DNA of 56,978 bases from Bacteroides sp. CAG:770 (GTDB lineage Bacteria; Bacteroidota; Bacteroidia; Bacteroidales; UBA932). Shown here piece after piece: positions 34,049 through 43,011 of this stretch; position 1 is the first letter of the stretch; each line of letters begins with the position of its first letter. Position numbers and translations under genes: made by a program. The notes under the pieces were generated by a model that saw nothing but the letters and a program-made list of their open reading frames with translations, was not told where the DNA came from and did not search any database. The DNA is taken from positions 12,440 through 69,417 of the forward strand of contig FR890652.1 in NCBI GenBank assembly GCA_000435075.1, given 5' to 3'.

Positions 34049-34074
34049 TGCGGAGAGAGAGGGATTCGAACCCC
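34049..34074 (-). repeat. Displaced 3-prime fragment of tRNA-Ser
   Basis: Twenty-six bases identical to 33836-33861, which is the T-arm and acceptor 3-prime half of the tRNA-Ser plus 2 flanking bases. The 5-prime half of a second tRNA is missing. It is followed (34070-34097) by short repeats of CGAACCCC. It may be a relic of a tandem tRNA gene or an integration scar. Confidence 0.8.
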
Positions 34075-34118
34075 GAACCCCGAGCGCTGAACCCCGAACA
34101 AAATAACACTGAATAATT

Positions 34119-35354
34119 ATGCTATCATTTCCATTACTACTTGCCGTGCTGCTGCAATTGCAGCCGATGCAGATGCTCCGCGAAGACAACGACAGAGCCG
34201 GAGTCAATACGCATCCTTATGAATTCAGGACAATGCCGGTGACACAGGCGCCGAAAGGATATGAGCCGGTGTATATAAGCCATTATGGAAGACATGGCTC
34301 CAGGACAGACTGGGGACTTGGAAACTACACCTATGTCATTGAAATACTGGAAAAAGCAGAGAAAGAAGGACTCCTGACAGAAGAGGGGAAAGAACTGCTG
34401 AACGAAACTAGGACTGTGGCAGAAGTGCACCATGGCGCTGACGGGCATCTTACACGACTCGGCGAGTGGGAGCACAGGGAATTGGCTGACAGGATGTTCG
34501 AAAATTATCCGCAAGTATTCAAGAAAGGGAGCGGACTCATACGCGTGGAGTCCAGCACGGTGCACCGCTGTCTCGTCAGCATGGCTAACTTTACGGGAGA
34601 ACTGATAAGACGCCGCCCTGGCCTGAAATTCGAGATAGACAGCGACGACGTGATAATGAAATATGTCAGCGACCACCCGTCAGAACACATCCGCGAGGCT
34701 TCTGGAATTATGTTGGAACCGCTTAGGAAAGTGCCTACCGACACCGTTCAGGTAATGAAAAACCTGTTCACGGACCCAGTTGCCGCCAGAAAAATAGTGG
34801 ACAACATTGACAAATTCCAGGAAAAAATCTGGGGTGTCGCACGAATCGCCAGATCCTCCGGCATTGACGCGAACGTTTACAGGCACCTGCCGGAAGACGT
34901 AATCTACAAATGGTGGGACTACAACAACCGCGAACTGTATATACGCCAATGCAATTCCGTCGAATTCGGAGCGGAAAGGATGAAAAGCATAAAGCCTCTT
35001 GTCAATGATATTGTGAAAAAAGCTGACGAAGCCCTGTCCACAGGCCGCTATGCCGCCGATTTGAAATTCGGACACGACTACCCGCTGCTTTCACTCGCAA
35101 GTTACCTGCATCTCAGCGGCGTAGGAGATGTCGTGTCATTCGACGAAATCCCGACCAGGTGGAACGACCCGATGAACATCCCGCTTGCATCCAACCTGCA
35201 GATAATATTCTACAGGAGCAAAAAATCGCAGGACATTCTGGTAAAATTCGTATATAACGACGAAGAGCGCACGATTGCGGGACTCGAACCGGTATCAGGC
35301 GTTTACTACAAATGGAATGATGTCAAGAACTTTGTCAATGACAGAAGAGATTAA
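34119..35354 (+). CDS. Histidine acid phosphatase (MINPP/phytase-like)
   Basis: A 411-residue branch-2 histidine phosphatase. The catalytic RHG motif is in ISHYGRHGSR (His59 as the nucleophile). The family's second motif, the HAE/HD proton donor, appears as FGHDYPLLSLASYL near residue 310. A short hydrophobic N-terminus suggests export. Relatives in gut Bacteroidetes hydrolyse inositol polyphosphates (MINPP), but general acid phosphatase activity is possible. It is followed by an SGNH hydrolase 23 bases downstream, another exported hydrolase, so a scavenging role is plausible. Confidence 0.85.
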   Translation: MLSFPLLLAVLLQLQPMQMLREDNDRAGVNTHPYEFRTMPVTQAPKGYEPVYISHYGRHGSRTDWGLGNYTYVIEILEKAEKEGLLTEEGKELLNETRTVAEVHHGADGHLTRLGEWEHRELADRMFENYPQVFKKGSGLIRVESSTVHRCLVSMANFTGELIRRRPGLKFEIDSDDVIMKYVSDHPSEHIREASGIMLEPLRKVPTDTVQVMKNLFTDPVAARKIVDNIDKFQEKIWGVARIARSSGIDANVYRHLPEDVIYKWWDYNNRELYIRQCNSVEFGAERMKSIKPLVNDIVKKADEALSTGRYAADLKFGHDYPLLSLASYLHLSGVGDVVSFDEIPTRWNDPMNIPLASNLQIIFYRSKKSQDILVKFVYNDEERTIAGLEPVSGVYYKWNDVKNFVNDRRD

Positions 35355-35377
35355 CATTACACACTACCAATATAATC

Positions 35378-36514
35378 ATGATGAAAAGAAGAATTTTGGC
35401 GATTGCATTCGCCGCTGCGTCAATGCTGGCCTTTGCATTTGCCGCAGATGCCGGACAGCCGGAAAAAGACGGAATCGTATTCCACGATGCCACGGAATTT
35501 ATGATCGGCGGAAAAGCCACGCAGGAGACATTGACCCCTTACGACAGGCTTCCGGCCTCTTATGAGAAGACTACAAGACCGGATCTTTGGCATCACGGCC
35601 TTCAGTCAGCTGGCGTTTACGTGCGTTTCCGCACTGATTCCCCGATTATCAAGGCCAGATGGACCTCGCTTTTCGAAATGGAAATGAACCATATGGCGCC
35701 GTCCGGAATCAGAGGCCTTGACCTGTATGTTCTCGACGAAGGCAAATGGTACTTTACTGGTGTCGGCAGGCCGACGAAAGGCCAGAAAACCACGGAGTCC
35801 GTACTTGTGCAGGACATGGACCGCAAGGAACGTGAATATATGCTTTATCTGTCGCTGTATGATGGCGTTACGTCACTTGAAATCGGTGTTGACAAGAACA
35901 GTATCATTGACAAGCCTCAGGTTGACAGCCCTAGAAGAGGGTGCCCGATAGTGATGTACGGCACAAGTATTCTCCAGGGAGGCTGCGTTTCGCGTCCTGG
36001 AATGGTAAATACATCATTGATAGAGAGAGCCCTCGACATCGAGGTTATCAATCTTGGCTTCAGCGGCAACGCTCTCCTCGACCTGGATATCGCCCAGTTG
36101 ATGGCATCAGTGGAAACACCTGCTCTCTATGTGCTGGACTATGCTCCGAACTGCAAGGCTGACCGCATCGAGGCTCACAGTGTGGAATTTTTCCGCATCA
36201 TCCGTGATGCGCATCCGGACGTGCCGGTAATTATCGTGGAGCATCCGCTTTGCCCGACAATGCGTCTGAACCATGCTGAGCGCGAGGATATAATCGCAAG
36301 AAACAATGCCCAGAAAGCGTTCTATGAAACGCTCCGCAGGGCAGGAGAGAAACGCGTATATTATGTTTCCGGCGACAAACTTCTGGATGAAATGAAGGAA
36401 GGTAACGTGGATGGAGTCCATTTCACTGACCTTGGAGTGACTTATTATGCCAAGGCACTCCTGCCGACAATCAAGAAGGCACTCAAGGCATCCCCGAACA
36501 AGCCTGTAAAATAA
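35378..36514 (+). CDS. Secreted SGNH/GDSL-family hydrolase
   Basis: A 378-residue exported esterase-like protein with a signal peptide (cleavage near ADAG, residue ~25). Residues ~35-180 form an N-terminal beta-rich domain seen in GDSL-like lipase/acylhydrolases of Bacteroidetes. The SGNH blocks follow: MYGTSILQGG (nucleophile Ser), NLGFSGNA, DYAPNCKAD (block III Asn) and DGVHFTDLG (catalytic Asp and His). Substrates are likely acyl or acetyl esters on glycans; the exact one is unknown. It ends 178 bases before purE. Confidence 0.85.
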   Translation: MMKRRILAIAFAAASMLAFAFAADAGQPEKDGIVFHDATEFMIGGKATQETLTPYDRLPASYEKTTRPDLWHHGLQSAGVYVRFRTDSPIIKARWTSLFEMEMNHMAPSGIRGLDLYVLDEGKWYFTGVGRPTKGQKTTESVLVQDMDRKEREYMLYLSLYDGVTSLEIGVDKNSIIDKPQVDSPRRGCPIVMYGTSILQGGCVSRPGMVNTSLIERALDIEVINLGFSGNALLDLDIAQLMASVETPALYVLDYAPNCKADRIEAHSVEFFRIIRDAHPDVPVIIVEHPLCPTMRLNHAEREDIIARNNAQKAFYETLRRAGEKRVYYVSGDKLLDEMKEGNVDGVHFTDLGVTYYAKALLPTIKKALKASPNKPVK

Positions 36515-36618
36515 TCCGGCCCCATCAAGTTGCGCGAGGGTCCCTCAAGTTCCCGCAAGTTTGACTGCCTGCGGCTCTTAGGGTAAAATGATTTTATAAA
36601 AATATTGCACTCCGGCTT

Positions 36619-36650
36619 TTTGGTTATGCCACGAATAAAGAGTATATTTG
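36619..36650 (+). promoter_or_regulatory. Promoter of the purine synthesis operon
   Basis: TTTG (36619-36622), 20 bases, then TATATTTG (36643-36650), a perfect match. Transcription should start near 36657, about 36 bases before the purE ATG. Confidence 0.8.
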
Positions 36651-36687
36651 CGATGCTTTTGCAGCAGACACAGATATACTCTTTATT
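36634..36687. promoter_or_regulatory. 14-bp inverted repeat over the purE promoter (candidate operator)
   Basis: AATAAAGAGTATAT (36634-36647) is exactly complementary to ATATACTCTTTATT (36674-36687), with a 26-base spacer. The left arm covers the first half of the -7 box and the right arm ends 6 bases before the purE ATG. The transcript would lack the left arm, so this is more likely a DNA operator than an RNA hairpin. Confidence 0.65.
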
Positions 36688-36692
36688 TATAT

Positions 36693-37160
36693 ATGAAAGT
36701 CGGAATCATTATGGGCTCTACAAGTGACTATGAAGTCATGTCGGGCGCAGAAGAAATGCTAAAAACACTCGAAATCCCATTCGAGAAGAAGGTCGTGAGC
36801 GCACATAGGACACCTGATCTTATGTACGAATACGCCAAAACTGCAAAAGACAGAGGCATAAGCGTCATTATAGCCGGAGCGGGCGGGGCGGCCCATCTTC
36901 CGGGAATGGTCGCAGCCATGACTACACTACCAGTAATCGGAGTCCCTGTGAAATCACGCGCTCTTAACGGACTCGACTCTCTCCTTTCCATAGTACAGAT
37001 GCCAGGCGGCGTGCCGGTCGCTACGGTCGCAATCAACGGAGCCAAGAATGCAGCATTGATAGCCGCATCCATACTTGCGCTTCAGAGCGAGGACATCGCA
37101 CGCAAGTTGGAGAAATTCCGACAAGATCAGACGGATTCTGTACTCAAGGCTGAAATCTGA
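36693..37160 (+). CDS. purE: N5-carboxyaminoimidazole ribonucleotide mutase
   Basis: PurE converts N5-CAIR, made by PurK, to CAIR in purine synthesis. The start is the ATG at 36693 (MKVGIIMGSTSDYEVMSG); the upstream extension overlaps the promoter and is rejected. The 155-residue protein has the class I signature: GSTSD, VVSAHRTPDLM (catalytic His), IAGAGGAAHLPGMVA and GLDSLLSIVQMPGGVPVATV. It is the first gene of the pur operon. Confidence 0.97.
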   Translation: MKVGIIMGSTSDYEVMSGAEEMLKTLEIPFEKKVVSAHRTPDLMYEYAKTAKDRGISVIIAGAGGAAHLPGMVAAMTTLPVIGVPVKSRALNGLDSLLSIVQMPGGVPVATVAINGAKNAALIAASILALQSEDIARKLEKFRQDQTDSVLKAEI

Positions 37161-37185
37161 TAGAAGAATCCAAAAATCTTAACAA

Positions 37186-38475
37186 ATGACTAAAAGAATC
37201 GGCATAATAGGAGGTGGGCAACTCGGTCTTATGATCGCAGAGGCGGCTCACCGCCAAGGTGCTTCCGTTTATGCACTTGACCCTGATTCTGATGCTCCCG
37301 CATTCGCTGAATGTGACGGGCATATAATCGCTGAATACGACGACTTGGCTGCCCTGGAGAACCTCGGCGACATGACGGACGTCCTCACCTATGAATTCGA
37401 AAACGTACCGGGTGACATTCTTCGTCATCTGGAAGGAAAATACAGTATCCCTCAGGGAATTGCGCCGCTTTTCGACTCCCAGGACCGCTTGCGCGAAAAG
37501 AACAACGCCAAGCGCCACGGCCTCCCGGTTCCGGAATATATTCCGCTGCCGGCGTGCACCGCAAGCGAGGACTGCGCAGAAGTGCCTGACGGCAGTGGCG
37601 AAGGTCAATGCGGGTGTGTACGTCCGATGACGGATGCCGACAGGTACGCTGAACTCCGTGATGCTGTCAGGATTATCGGCATGCCTTGCGTCCTGAAAAC
37701 CAGAAGGCTGGGATATGATGGACATGGCCAGGCAGTCATCCGGGAAGACAAAGACATCGAAAAAGCAGCTGAACTGCTCCACGTTCCATGCATATTGGAA
37801 GCCTTCGTTCCGTTCGACTACGAATGCAGCGTCATCATGGTGCGTGACGGCAAGGACACAATCCACTTCCCGATAGGCCGCAACGTCCACAAAGGCGGAA
37901 TCCTCGACCTGTGCGTCGTCCCTGCCGAAACCCTCTATGCCGGAGAAGAACCGATGCCGACAGAACTTTGCTCCCGCATTGTCAATGCCTGTGAACATTT
38001 TATGGAAGGCTGTGACTACAAGGGCATTCTGGCGATAGAACTGTTTATCAAGGGCAACGATTTCGTATTCAACGAAATGGCTCCGAGGCCTCATAACAGC
38101 GGGCACTACACCATCGAAGGATGCTCCTCATCACAATACGATGAACTCTGCAACTTCCTCCTCGGAAAGACATTGGCACAGCCTCGCCTTCTGTGTCCTA
38201 CGATAATGAAAAACATTCTGGGACAGGACCTTGAGGCCACGTGGAAAATCATTGACAGGGCCTATGCCGAGCATTGGACGAATCCTTCGGCAGGTGCAGT
38301 CTCGAATACCGCGAAGCGCGACAACGCGTATTGCGGCGAGGCGGGGAAAGGTGTTTTTGTCCACATTTACGGAAAGACGGTATCTCGTCCGAAACGCAAA
38401 ATGGCACATATAACCTACGTCCCGATGACATTGACAAAGTTCGAAAAGGACTGGGCTGACAAGTTCGTGAAATAA
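37186..38475 (+). CDS. purK: N5-carboxyaminoimidazole ribonucleotide synthase
   Basis: An ATP-grasp enzyme that carboxylates AIR to N5-CAIR. It begins IGIIGGGQLGLMIAEAA and has KTRRLGYDGHGQ, CILEAFVPFDYECSVI and FNEMAPRPHNSGHYTIEGC, all diagnostic. At 429 residues it is longer than the usual ~360-390. Part of the excess is an inserted, cysteine-rich stretch at residues ~123-150 (Cys124, 130, 142, 144) just before the ATP-binding domain. It lies 25 bases after purE. Confidence 0.96.
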   Translation: MTKRIGIIGGGQLGLMIAEAAHRQGASVYALDPDSDAPAFAECDGHIIAEYDDLAALENLGDMTDVLTYEFENVPGDILRHLEGKYSIPQGIAPLFDSQDRLREKNNAKRHGLPVPEYIPLPACTASEDCAEVPDGSGEGQCGCVRPMTDADRYAELRDAVRIIGMPCVLKTRRLGYDGHGQAVIREDKDIEKAAELLHVPCILEAFVPFDYECSVIMVRDGKDTIHFPIGRNVHKGGILDLCVVPAETLYAGEEPMPTELCSRIVNACEHFMEGCDYKGILAIELFIKGNDFVFNEMAPRPHNSGHYTIEGCSSSQYDELCNFLLGKTLAQPRLLCPTIMKNILGQDLEATWKIIDRAYAEHWTNPSAGAVSNTAKRDNAYCGEAGKGVFVHIYGKTVSRPKRKMAHITYVPMTLTKFEKDWADKFVK

Positions 38476-38543
38476 ACATTGCCCCACGGGTAAAGGCCCG
38501 GCCGGGGCTGAAAATATTGGAAATTGACAAACAAAATATAACG

Positions 38544-41500
38544 ATGGCAAACAATTACCGGATTTTTGTTGAAAAATATCCTGAATTCCAGGTTGAGGCC
38601 GCAAGCCTCAGGGCTGAGCTGAATGAGAATCTCCAGCTTGACCTCAAATCACTGAGACTTCTGAATGTCTATGACCTCTTCGGCTTCACGCCGGAACTTC
38701 TCGAAAAGAGCCGCTACAGCGTCTTCGGAGAAATCGTCACTGACAATGTTACCGACGAGTGTGACCTGACGGGAACCAAGTACATCGCAGTCGAGTTCCT
38801 CCCGGGACAGTTCGACCAGAGGGCCGCTTCCGCTGTTGACTGTGTGCATCTTATTGACCCTAAGGCAGATGTGCACATCAAGAGTTCCAAACTGATTATC
38901 CTTTCAGGAGAAACTGACGAAGAGACAGTCGCAAGAATCAGGCATTATTATATCAATGCCGTCGAGTCCAGGGAGAAGGACCTTACCAAACTGACTGATA
39001 CTGAGATTGCTTCTGTCAAGCCGGTACCGGTACTTGACGGATTTACCGGGATGACCGAGGCTGACCTGGAGCCGTTCTGCCGCAAGATGGGCCTGGCAAT
39101 GAATGCCGATGACCTTCGCGAAGTGGTGAAATACTTCACTGAGGAAGGCCGTGAACCTAATGAGACTGAGCTCCGTATCCTCGATACATACTGGAGTGAC
39201 CATTGCCGTCACACCACCTTCACCACTGAACTGGAGGAAATCGGGGTAGAGGAGTCTTTCATGAAGGAAGACATTGACGGAACTCTGAATCTCTATCTCA
39301 AGATGAGAAAAGAGCTCGGCCGTGAGAACAAGGGCCTTAACCTCATGGATATGGCTACTATCGGAGGCAGATATCTCCGCAAGGCAGGTCTGCTCGACGA
39401 TATGGAAGTCAGCGAGGAGAACAATGCATGCAGCATTTATGTAGATGTGGATGTGGACGGAAGACTTGAGAAATGGCTTCTCATGTTCAAGAACGAGACT
39501 CACAATCATCCTACTGAAATCGAACCGTTCGGAGGTGCCGCCACCTGTCTTGGCGGTGCAATCCGTGACCCTCTTTCAGGCCGTTCATATGTTTACCAGG
39601 CAATGCGTGTTACAGGTGCAGGCGACATCTACAAGCCTGTTGCCGAGACACTTCAGGGCAAGTTGCCACAGCGCGTGATTACCAAGAAGGCCGCTCACGG
39701 ATATTCCAGCTACGGTAACCAGATCGGTCTCGCCACAACCCATGTAAGAGAAATCTATGACGAGGGATATACGGCAAAACGTCTTGAGGTAGGTGCTGTC
39801 GTAGGAGCCGTGAAGGCTGACAAGGTCCGCCGCGAATCACCAGCCCCAGGCGATGTGGTCCTCCTTCTCGGAGGTCGTACAGGCCGTGACGGTATCGGTG
39901 GTGCAACCGGTTCATCCAAGGAACACACGGAGGAGTCACTTGAGACATGCGGAAGTGAGGTCCAGAAGGGAAATGCCCCTGAGGAGAGAAAACTCCAGAG
40001 ATTGTTCCGTCGCCCGGAAGTGACAAGGCTCATCAAGAAGTCCAATGATTTCGGTGCAGGCGGAGTGAGTGTCGCAATCGGTGAGCTTACCGATGGTCTC
40101 GACATTTATCTCGACAGGGTTCCGGTAAAATATAATGGACTCAATGCTACTGAACTTGCCATCAGTGAGTCTCAGGAGAGAATGTCTGTCGTTGTCGAGG
40201 CTAAGGACGAGGCAGAGTTCATGGAATATTGCCACAGCGAGAACATCGAAGTTACTCATGTTGCGGATGTTACTGACACTGAGCGCATGAGAATGTACTA
40301 TAACGGAAAGGTCGTAGCAGACCTCCAGAGAAAATTCATTGACAGCGCAGGTGCAAAGCATTACGCAAAGGCAAGAATCGCTGCTGTAGAGGAGAAGAAT
40401 CCGTTCGAAAGGAAAGTAGAGGGCGAGTCGCTTAAGGAAAAGCTCGTGAATAACTTGAGCGATGCCAACGTGGTGAGCCAGAAGGGATTGATAGAGATGT
40501 TCGACTCTACCATCGGCCGCTCTACAGTCCTCATGCCTTATGGTGGAGAACTTCAGCTTACCGAAACGCAGGTTTCAGTGCAGAAACTCCCTACAGACGG
40601 TTATACCGATACCGCGAGCATGATGGCATTCGGCTTCAATCCTGTGATTTCCAAGTGGAGCCCATACCACGGCGCCGCATATTCAATGATTGAGGCCTGC
40701 GCCAAAGTAGTTGCTGCCGGCGGCCATTTCGAGAAGATGAGATTCTCCTGCCAGGAGTATTTCGAGAGAATGACCCACGAGCCTGCGGTCTGGGGCAAGC
40801 CGATGAGTGCGCTCCTCGGTTCACTGAAGATGCAGATCGCGCTCGGACTGCCGTCTATCGGCGGAAAAGACTCGATGAGCGGAACCTTCGAGCACATCAA
40901 TGTCCCTCCGACATTGATCTCCTTCGGTATCACTACTGTCAATGCAGGTAATGTCATTTCTCCTGAACTGAAATGGGAAGGCAACAAGCTCTGGCTTGTA
41001 AAACATACTCCGCTCAAGAACTATATGCCTGATGTGGAACAGCTTAAGCGCAACTGGGCATTCGTCGAGGAGCAGATTGAAAAGGGTAATGTGGTTTCTG
41101 CATGGGCTGTCGGCTTCGGCGGCGTTGCGGAAGGCCTCTGCAAGATGTCCTTCGGAAATTCATTCGGAGTGGATGTCAATGTCGCTGATGGAGACCTCTT
41201 CAATTACAGCTACGGTTCAATCATCATCGAAACCGAATCTGACATTGACTTCGAAAATGCACAGTTACTCGGTGTGGTTACTTCAGGCGTTGACGGAAAT
41301 ATTCGTATCAATGGCAAGAATATCCCGATGGATGCTCTGGTCGAGAGCGCATTTGACCGTTACGAGAAGGTTTATCCTGCAACGAGCACTCCTGACATGA
41401 AGCGTCTCCTGCCTAAGGGAATGGAAGGCGTCAAGCCGTTCAAGGCCAAGAAGCAGGATCTCAGATACAAGGGCGAGAAAATAGCGGAGCCGGTGGCATA

Positions 41501-42290
41501 CCTGCCGGTGTTCCCTGGAACAAACTGCGATTACGATACAGCAAAGGCATTCCGCAAGGCAGGCGCGAAGGTGAAGATGAGCGTGTTCCGCAATCTTACC
41601 GAGCAGGATGTGTTCGACTCCATCGATGAGATGAAGCGCAACATTGACGAGTGCCAGATTCTCATGTTCTGCGGCGGATTCTCTGCCGGCGACGAACCGG
41701 ACGGAAGCGGCAAGTTCATTGCCAATGTCCTTAACAATGAGAAGATTGCGGCTGCTGTCGAGGCTCTCATCGCACGCGGCGGTCTCATCCTCGGAATCTG
41801 TAACGGATTCCAGGCCCTCGTCAAGTCGGGACTTCTTCCTTACGGACATCTCGGCTGTGTGACCAAGGATTCTCCGACATTGTTCAGAAACGATATCAAC
41901 AGGCATATCTCACAGATTGCGTTCACCCGCGTCGCAAGTGTCAATTCACCTTGGCTTGCAGGTATGAATATCGGTGATACCTATGGTATTCCTGTCAGCC
42001 ACGGAGAGGGTAAATTCGTTGTCAATGAGGAACTTGCCAAGGAACTCTTCGCGAATGGCCAGGTTGCATTCCAGTATGCCGAGCCTATCGACGAAGATGT
42101 TACAATGCGTTCTCCGAACAACCCTAACGGTTCGTACTATGCAATCGAGGGTATCATCAGCAAGAATGGCCAGATTCTTGGAAAGATGGGTCACTCGGAG
42201 CGTTATGAGAACAATCTGTTCAAGAACATTGCTGCAAACCTTGAGCAGCCGCTCTTTGACAATGCAGTGAAATATTTCAGAGGAGAGTAA
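38544..42290 (+). CDS. purL: Phosphoribosylformylglycinamidine synthase, single-chain
   Basis: The large PurL form, with synthetase and glutaminase in one chain (1248 residues), makes FGAM from FGAR, glutamine and ATP. The start is the ATG at 38544 (MANNYRIFVEKYP); an in-frame TTG at 38517 is less likely. The ETHNHPTEIEPFGGAATCLGG motif, DFGAGGVSVAIGELTDG and GKDSMSGTF mark the synthetase. The C-terminal glutaminase has PGTNCDYDTAKAF, the nucleophile Cys in LILGICNGFQALV, and a His/Glu pair (PVSHGEGKF). It overlaps purC by one base (TAATG). Confidence 0.97.
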   Translation: MANNYRIFVEKYPEFQVEAASLRAELNENLQLDLKSLRLLNVYDLFGFTPELLEKSRYSVFGEIVTDNVTDECDLTGTKYIAVEFLPGQFDQRAASAVDCVHLIDPKADVHIKSSKLIILSGETDEETVARIRHYYINAVESREKDLTKLTDTEIASVKPVPVLDGFTGMTEADLEPFCRKMGLAMNADDLREVVKYFTEEGREPNETELRILDTYWSDHCRHTTFTTELEEIGVEESFMKEDIDGTLNLYLKMRKELGRENKGLNLMDMATIGGRYLRKAGLLDDMEVSEENNACSIYVDVDVDGRLEKWLLMFKNETHNHPTEIEPFGGAATCLGGAIRDPLSGRSYVYQAMRVTGAGDIYKPVAETLQGKLPQRVITKKAAHGYSSYGNQIGLATTHVREIYDEGYTAKRLEVGAVVGAVKADKVRRESPAPGDVVLLLGGRTGRDGIGGATGSSKEHTEESLETCGSEVQKGNAPEERKLQRLFRRPEVTRLIKKSNDFGAGGVSVAIGELTDGLDIYLDRVPVKYNGLNATELAISESQERMSVVVEAKDEAEFMEYCHSENIEVTHVADVTDTERMRMYYNGKVVADLQRKFIDSAGAKHYAKARIAAVEEKNPFERKVEGESLKEKLVNNLSDANVVSQKGLIEMFDSTIGRSTVLMPYGGELQLTETQVSVQKLPTDGYTDTASMMAFGFNPVISKWSPYHGAAYSMIEACAKVVAAGGHFEKMRFSCQEYFERMTHEPAVWGKPMSALLGSLKMQIALGLPSIGGKDSMSGTFEHINVPPTLISFGITTVNAGNVISPELKWEGNKLWLVKHTPLKNYMPDVEQLKRNWAFVEEQIEKGNVVSAWAVGFGGVAEGLCKMSFGNSFGVDVNVADGDLFNYSYGSIIIETESDIDFENAQLLGVVTSGVDGNIRINGKNIPMDALVESAFDRYEKVYPATSTPDMKRLLPKGMEGVKPFKAKKQDLRYKGEKIAEPVAYLPVFPGTNCDYDTAKAFRKAGAKVKMSVFRNLTEQDVFDSIDEMKRNIDECQILMFCGGFSAGDEPDGSGKFIANVLNNEKIAAAVEALIARGGLILGICNGFQALVKSGLLPYGHLGCVTKDSPTLFRNDINRHISQIAFTRVASVNSPWLAGMNIGDTYGIPVSHGEGKFVVNEELAKELFANGQVAFQYAEPIDEDVTMRSPNNPNGSYYAIEGIISKNGQILGKMGHSERYENNLFKNIAANLEQPLFDNAVKYFRGE

Positions 42291-43009
42291 TGGAAAAGAC
42301 TCAAATGATCCATAACGGCGTTTCCAAAAAGGTATATGCCACTGATGAGCCTGACAAGGTCATCATCCAATATACTGACGCCATTACGGCATATTACAAG
42401 ATAAAGAAGGCTCTTATCAAGGATAAGGGACTATACTGCAATGCTATCTCCAGCATGATTTTCAAACTGCTGGCCGATTCGGGAGTTCCTGTTCATTTCA
42501 TTGAAAGAATCTCAGACACCGAGCAGATTTGCAGACGCGTGGACTCCATCGCCATGGAAGTCATTGTGAGAAACGTGATTGCCGGTTCGATGGCGCACCG
42601 CCTCGGAATGGATGAAGGGGTCGTTCCTGATGAGCCAGTGATAGATTTGTGCTACAAGTCCGAGGATTTGGGAGAGCCCCTCATCAATGATAGCCATGCC
42701 ATCGCGCTTGGTCTTGTCAATAAGGCTGAACTTGCTGAGATTTACAGGCTTACGAGGAAAATCAATGATATTCTCGTTCCTGTGTTCCGTAAGATAGGCA
42801 TCACTCTTGTGGACTTCAAAATCGAGTTCGGAAGACTACCTGACGGAACGATTATCCTTTCCGATGACATTACTCCGGACAGTGCCCGTTTCTGGGACAT
42901 CGAGACAGGAATGAAACTGGACAAGGACCGTTTCCGTCACGACAATGGAAAGGTAGGTCAGGGCTACAATACTGTATATGAACGCCTTAAGGCTGAATTA
43001 AATGGCTGA
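42290..43009 (+). CDS. purC: SAICAR synthetase
   Basis: PurC joins CAIR and aspartate to SAICAR. The 239-residue protein has the family segments KVYATDEPDKVIIQYTDAITA, AMEVIVRNVIAGSMAHRLGM, ELAEIYRLTRKINDIL and VDFKIEFGRLPDG followed by SDDITPDSARFWD. Length is typical of bacterial PurC. Its start overlaps the purL stop by one base, and purF starts 2 bases after its stop. Confidence 0.97.
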   Translation: MEKTQMIHNGVSKKVYATDEPDKVIIQYTDAITAYYKIKKALIKDKGLYCNAISSMIFKLLADSGVPVHFIERISDTEQICRRVDSIAMEVIVRNVIAGSMAHRLGMDEGVVPDEPVIDLCYKSEDLGEPLINDSHAIALGLVNKAELAEIYRLTRKINDILVPVFRKIGITLVDFKIEFGRLPDGTIILSDDITPDSARFWDIETGMKLDKDRFRHDNGKVGQGYNTVYERLKAELNG

Positions 43010-43011
43010 AT

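Noticed and set aside
33836..34074. attL/attR pair of an integrated element
   Set aside because: Only 213 bases lie between the copies, no integrase is near, and the fragment is on the 5-prime side of the tRNA.
36550..36692. Purine riboswitch before purE
   Set aside because: The leader is only about 36 bases from the predicted start and lacks the conserved three-way junction core.
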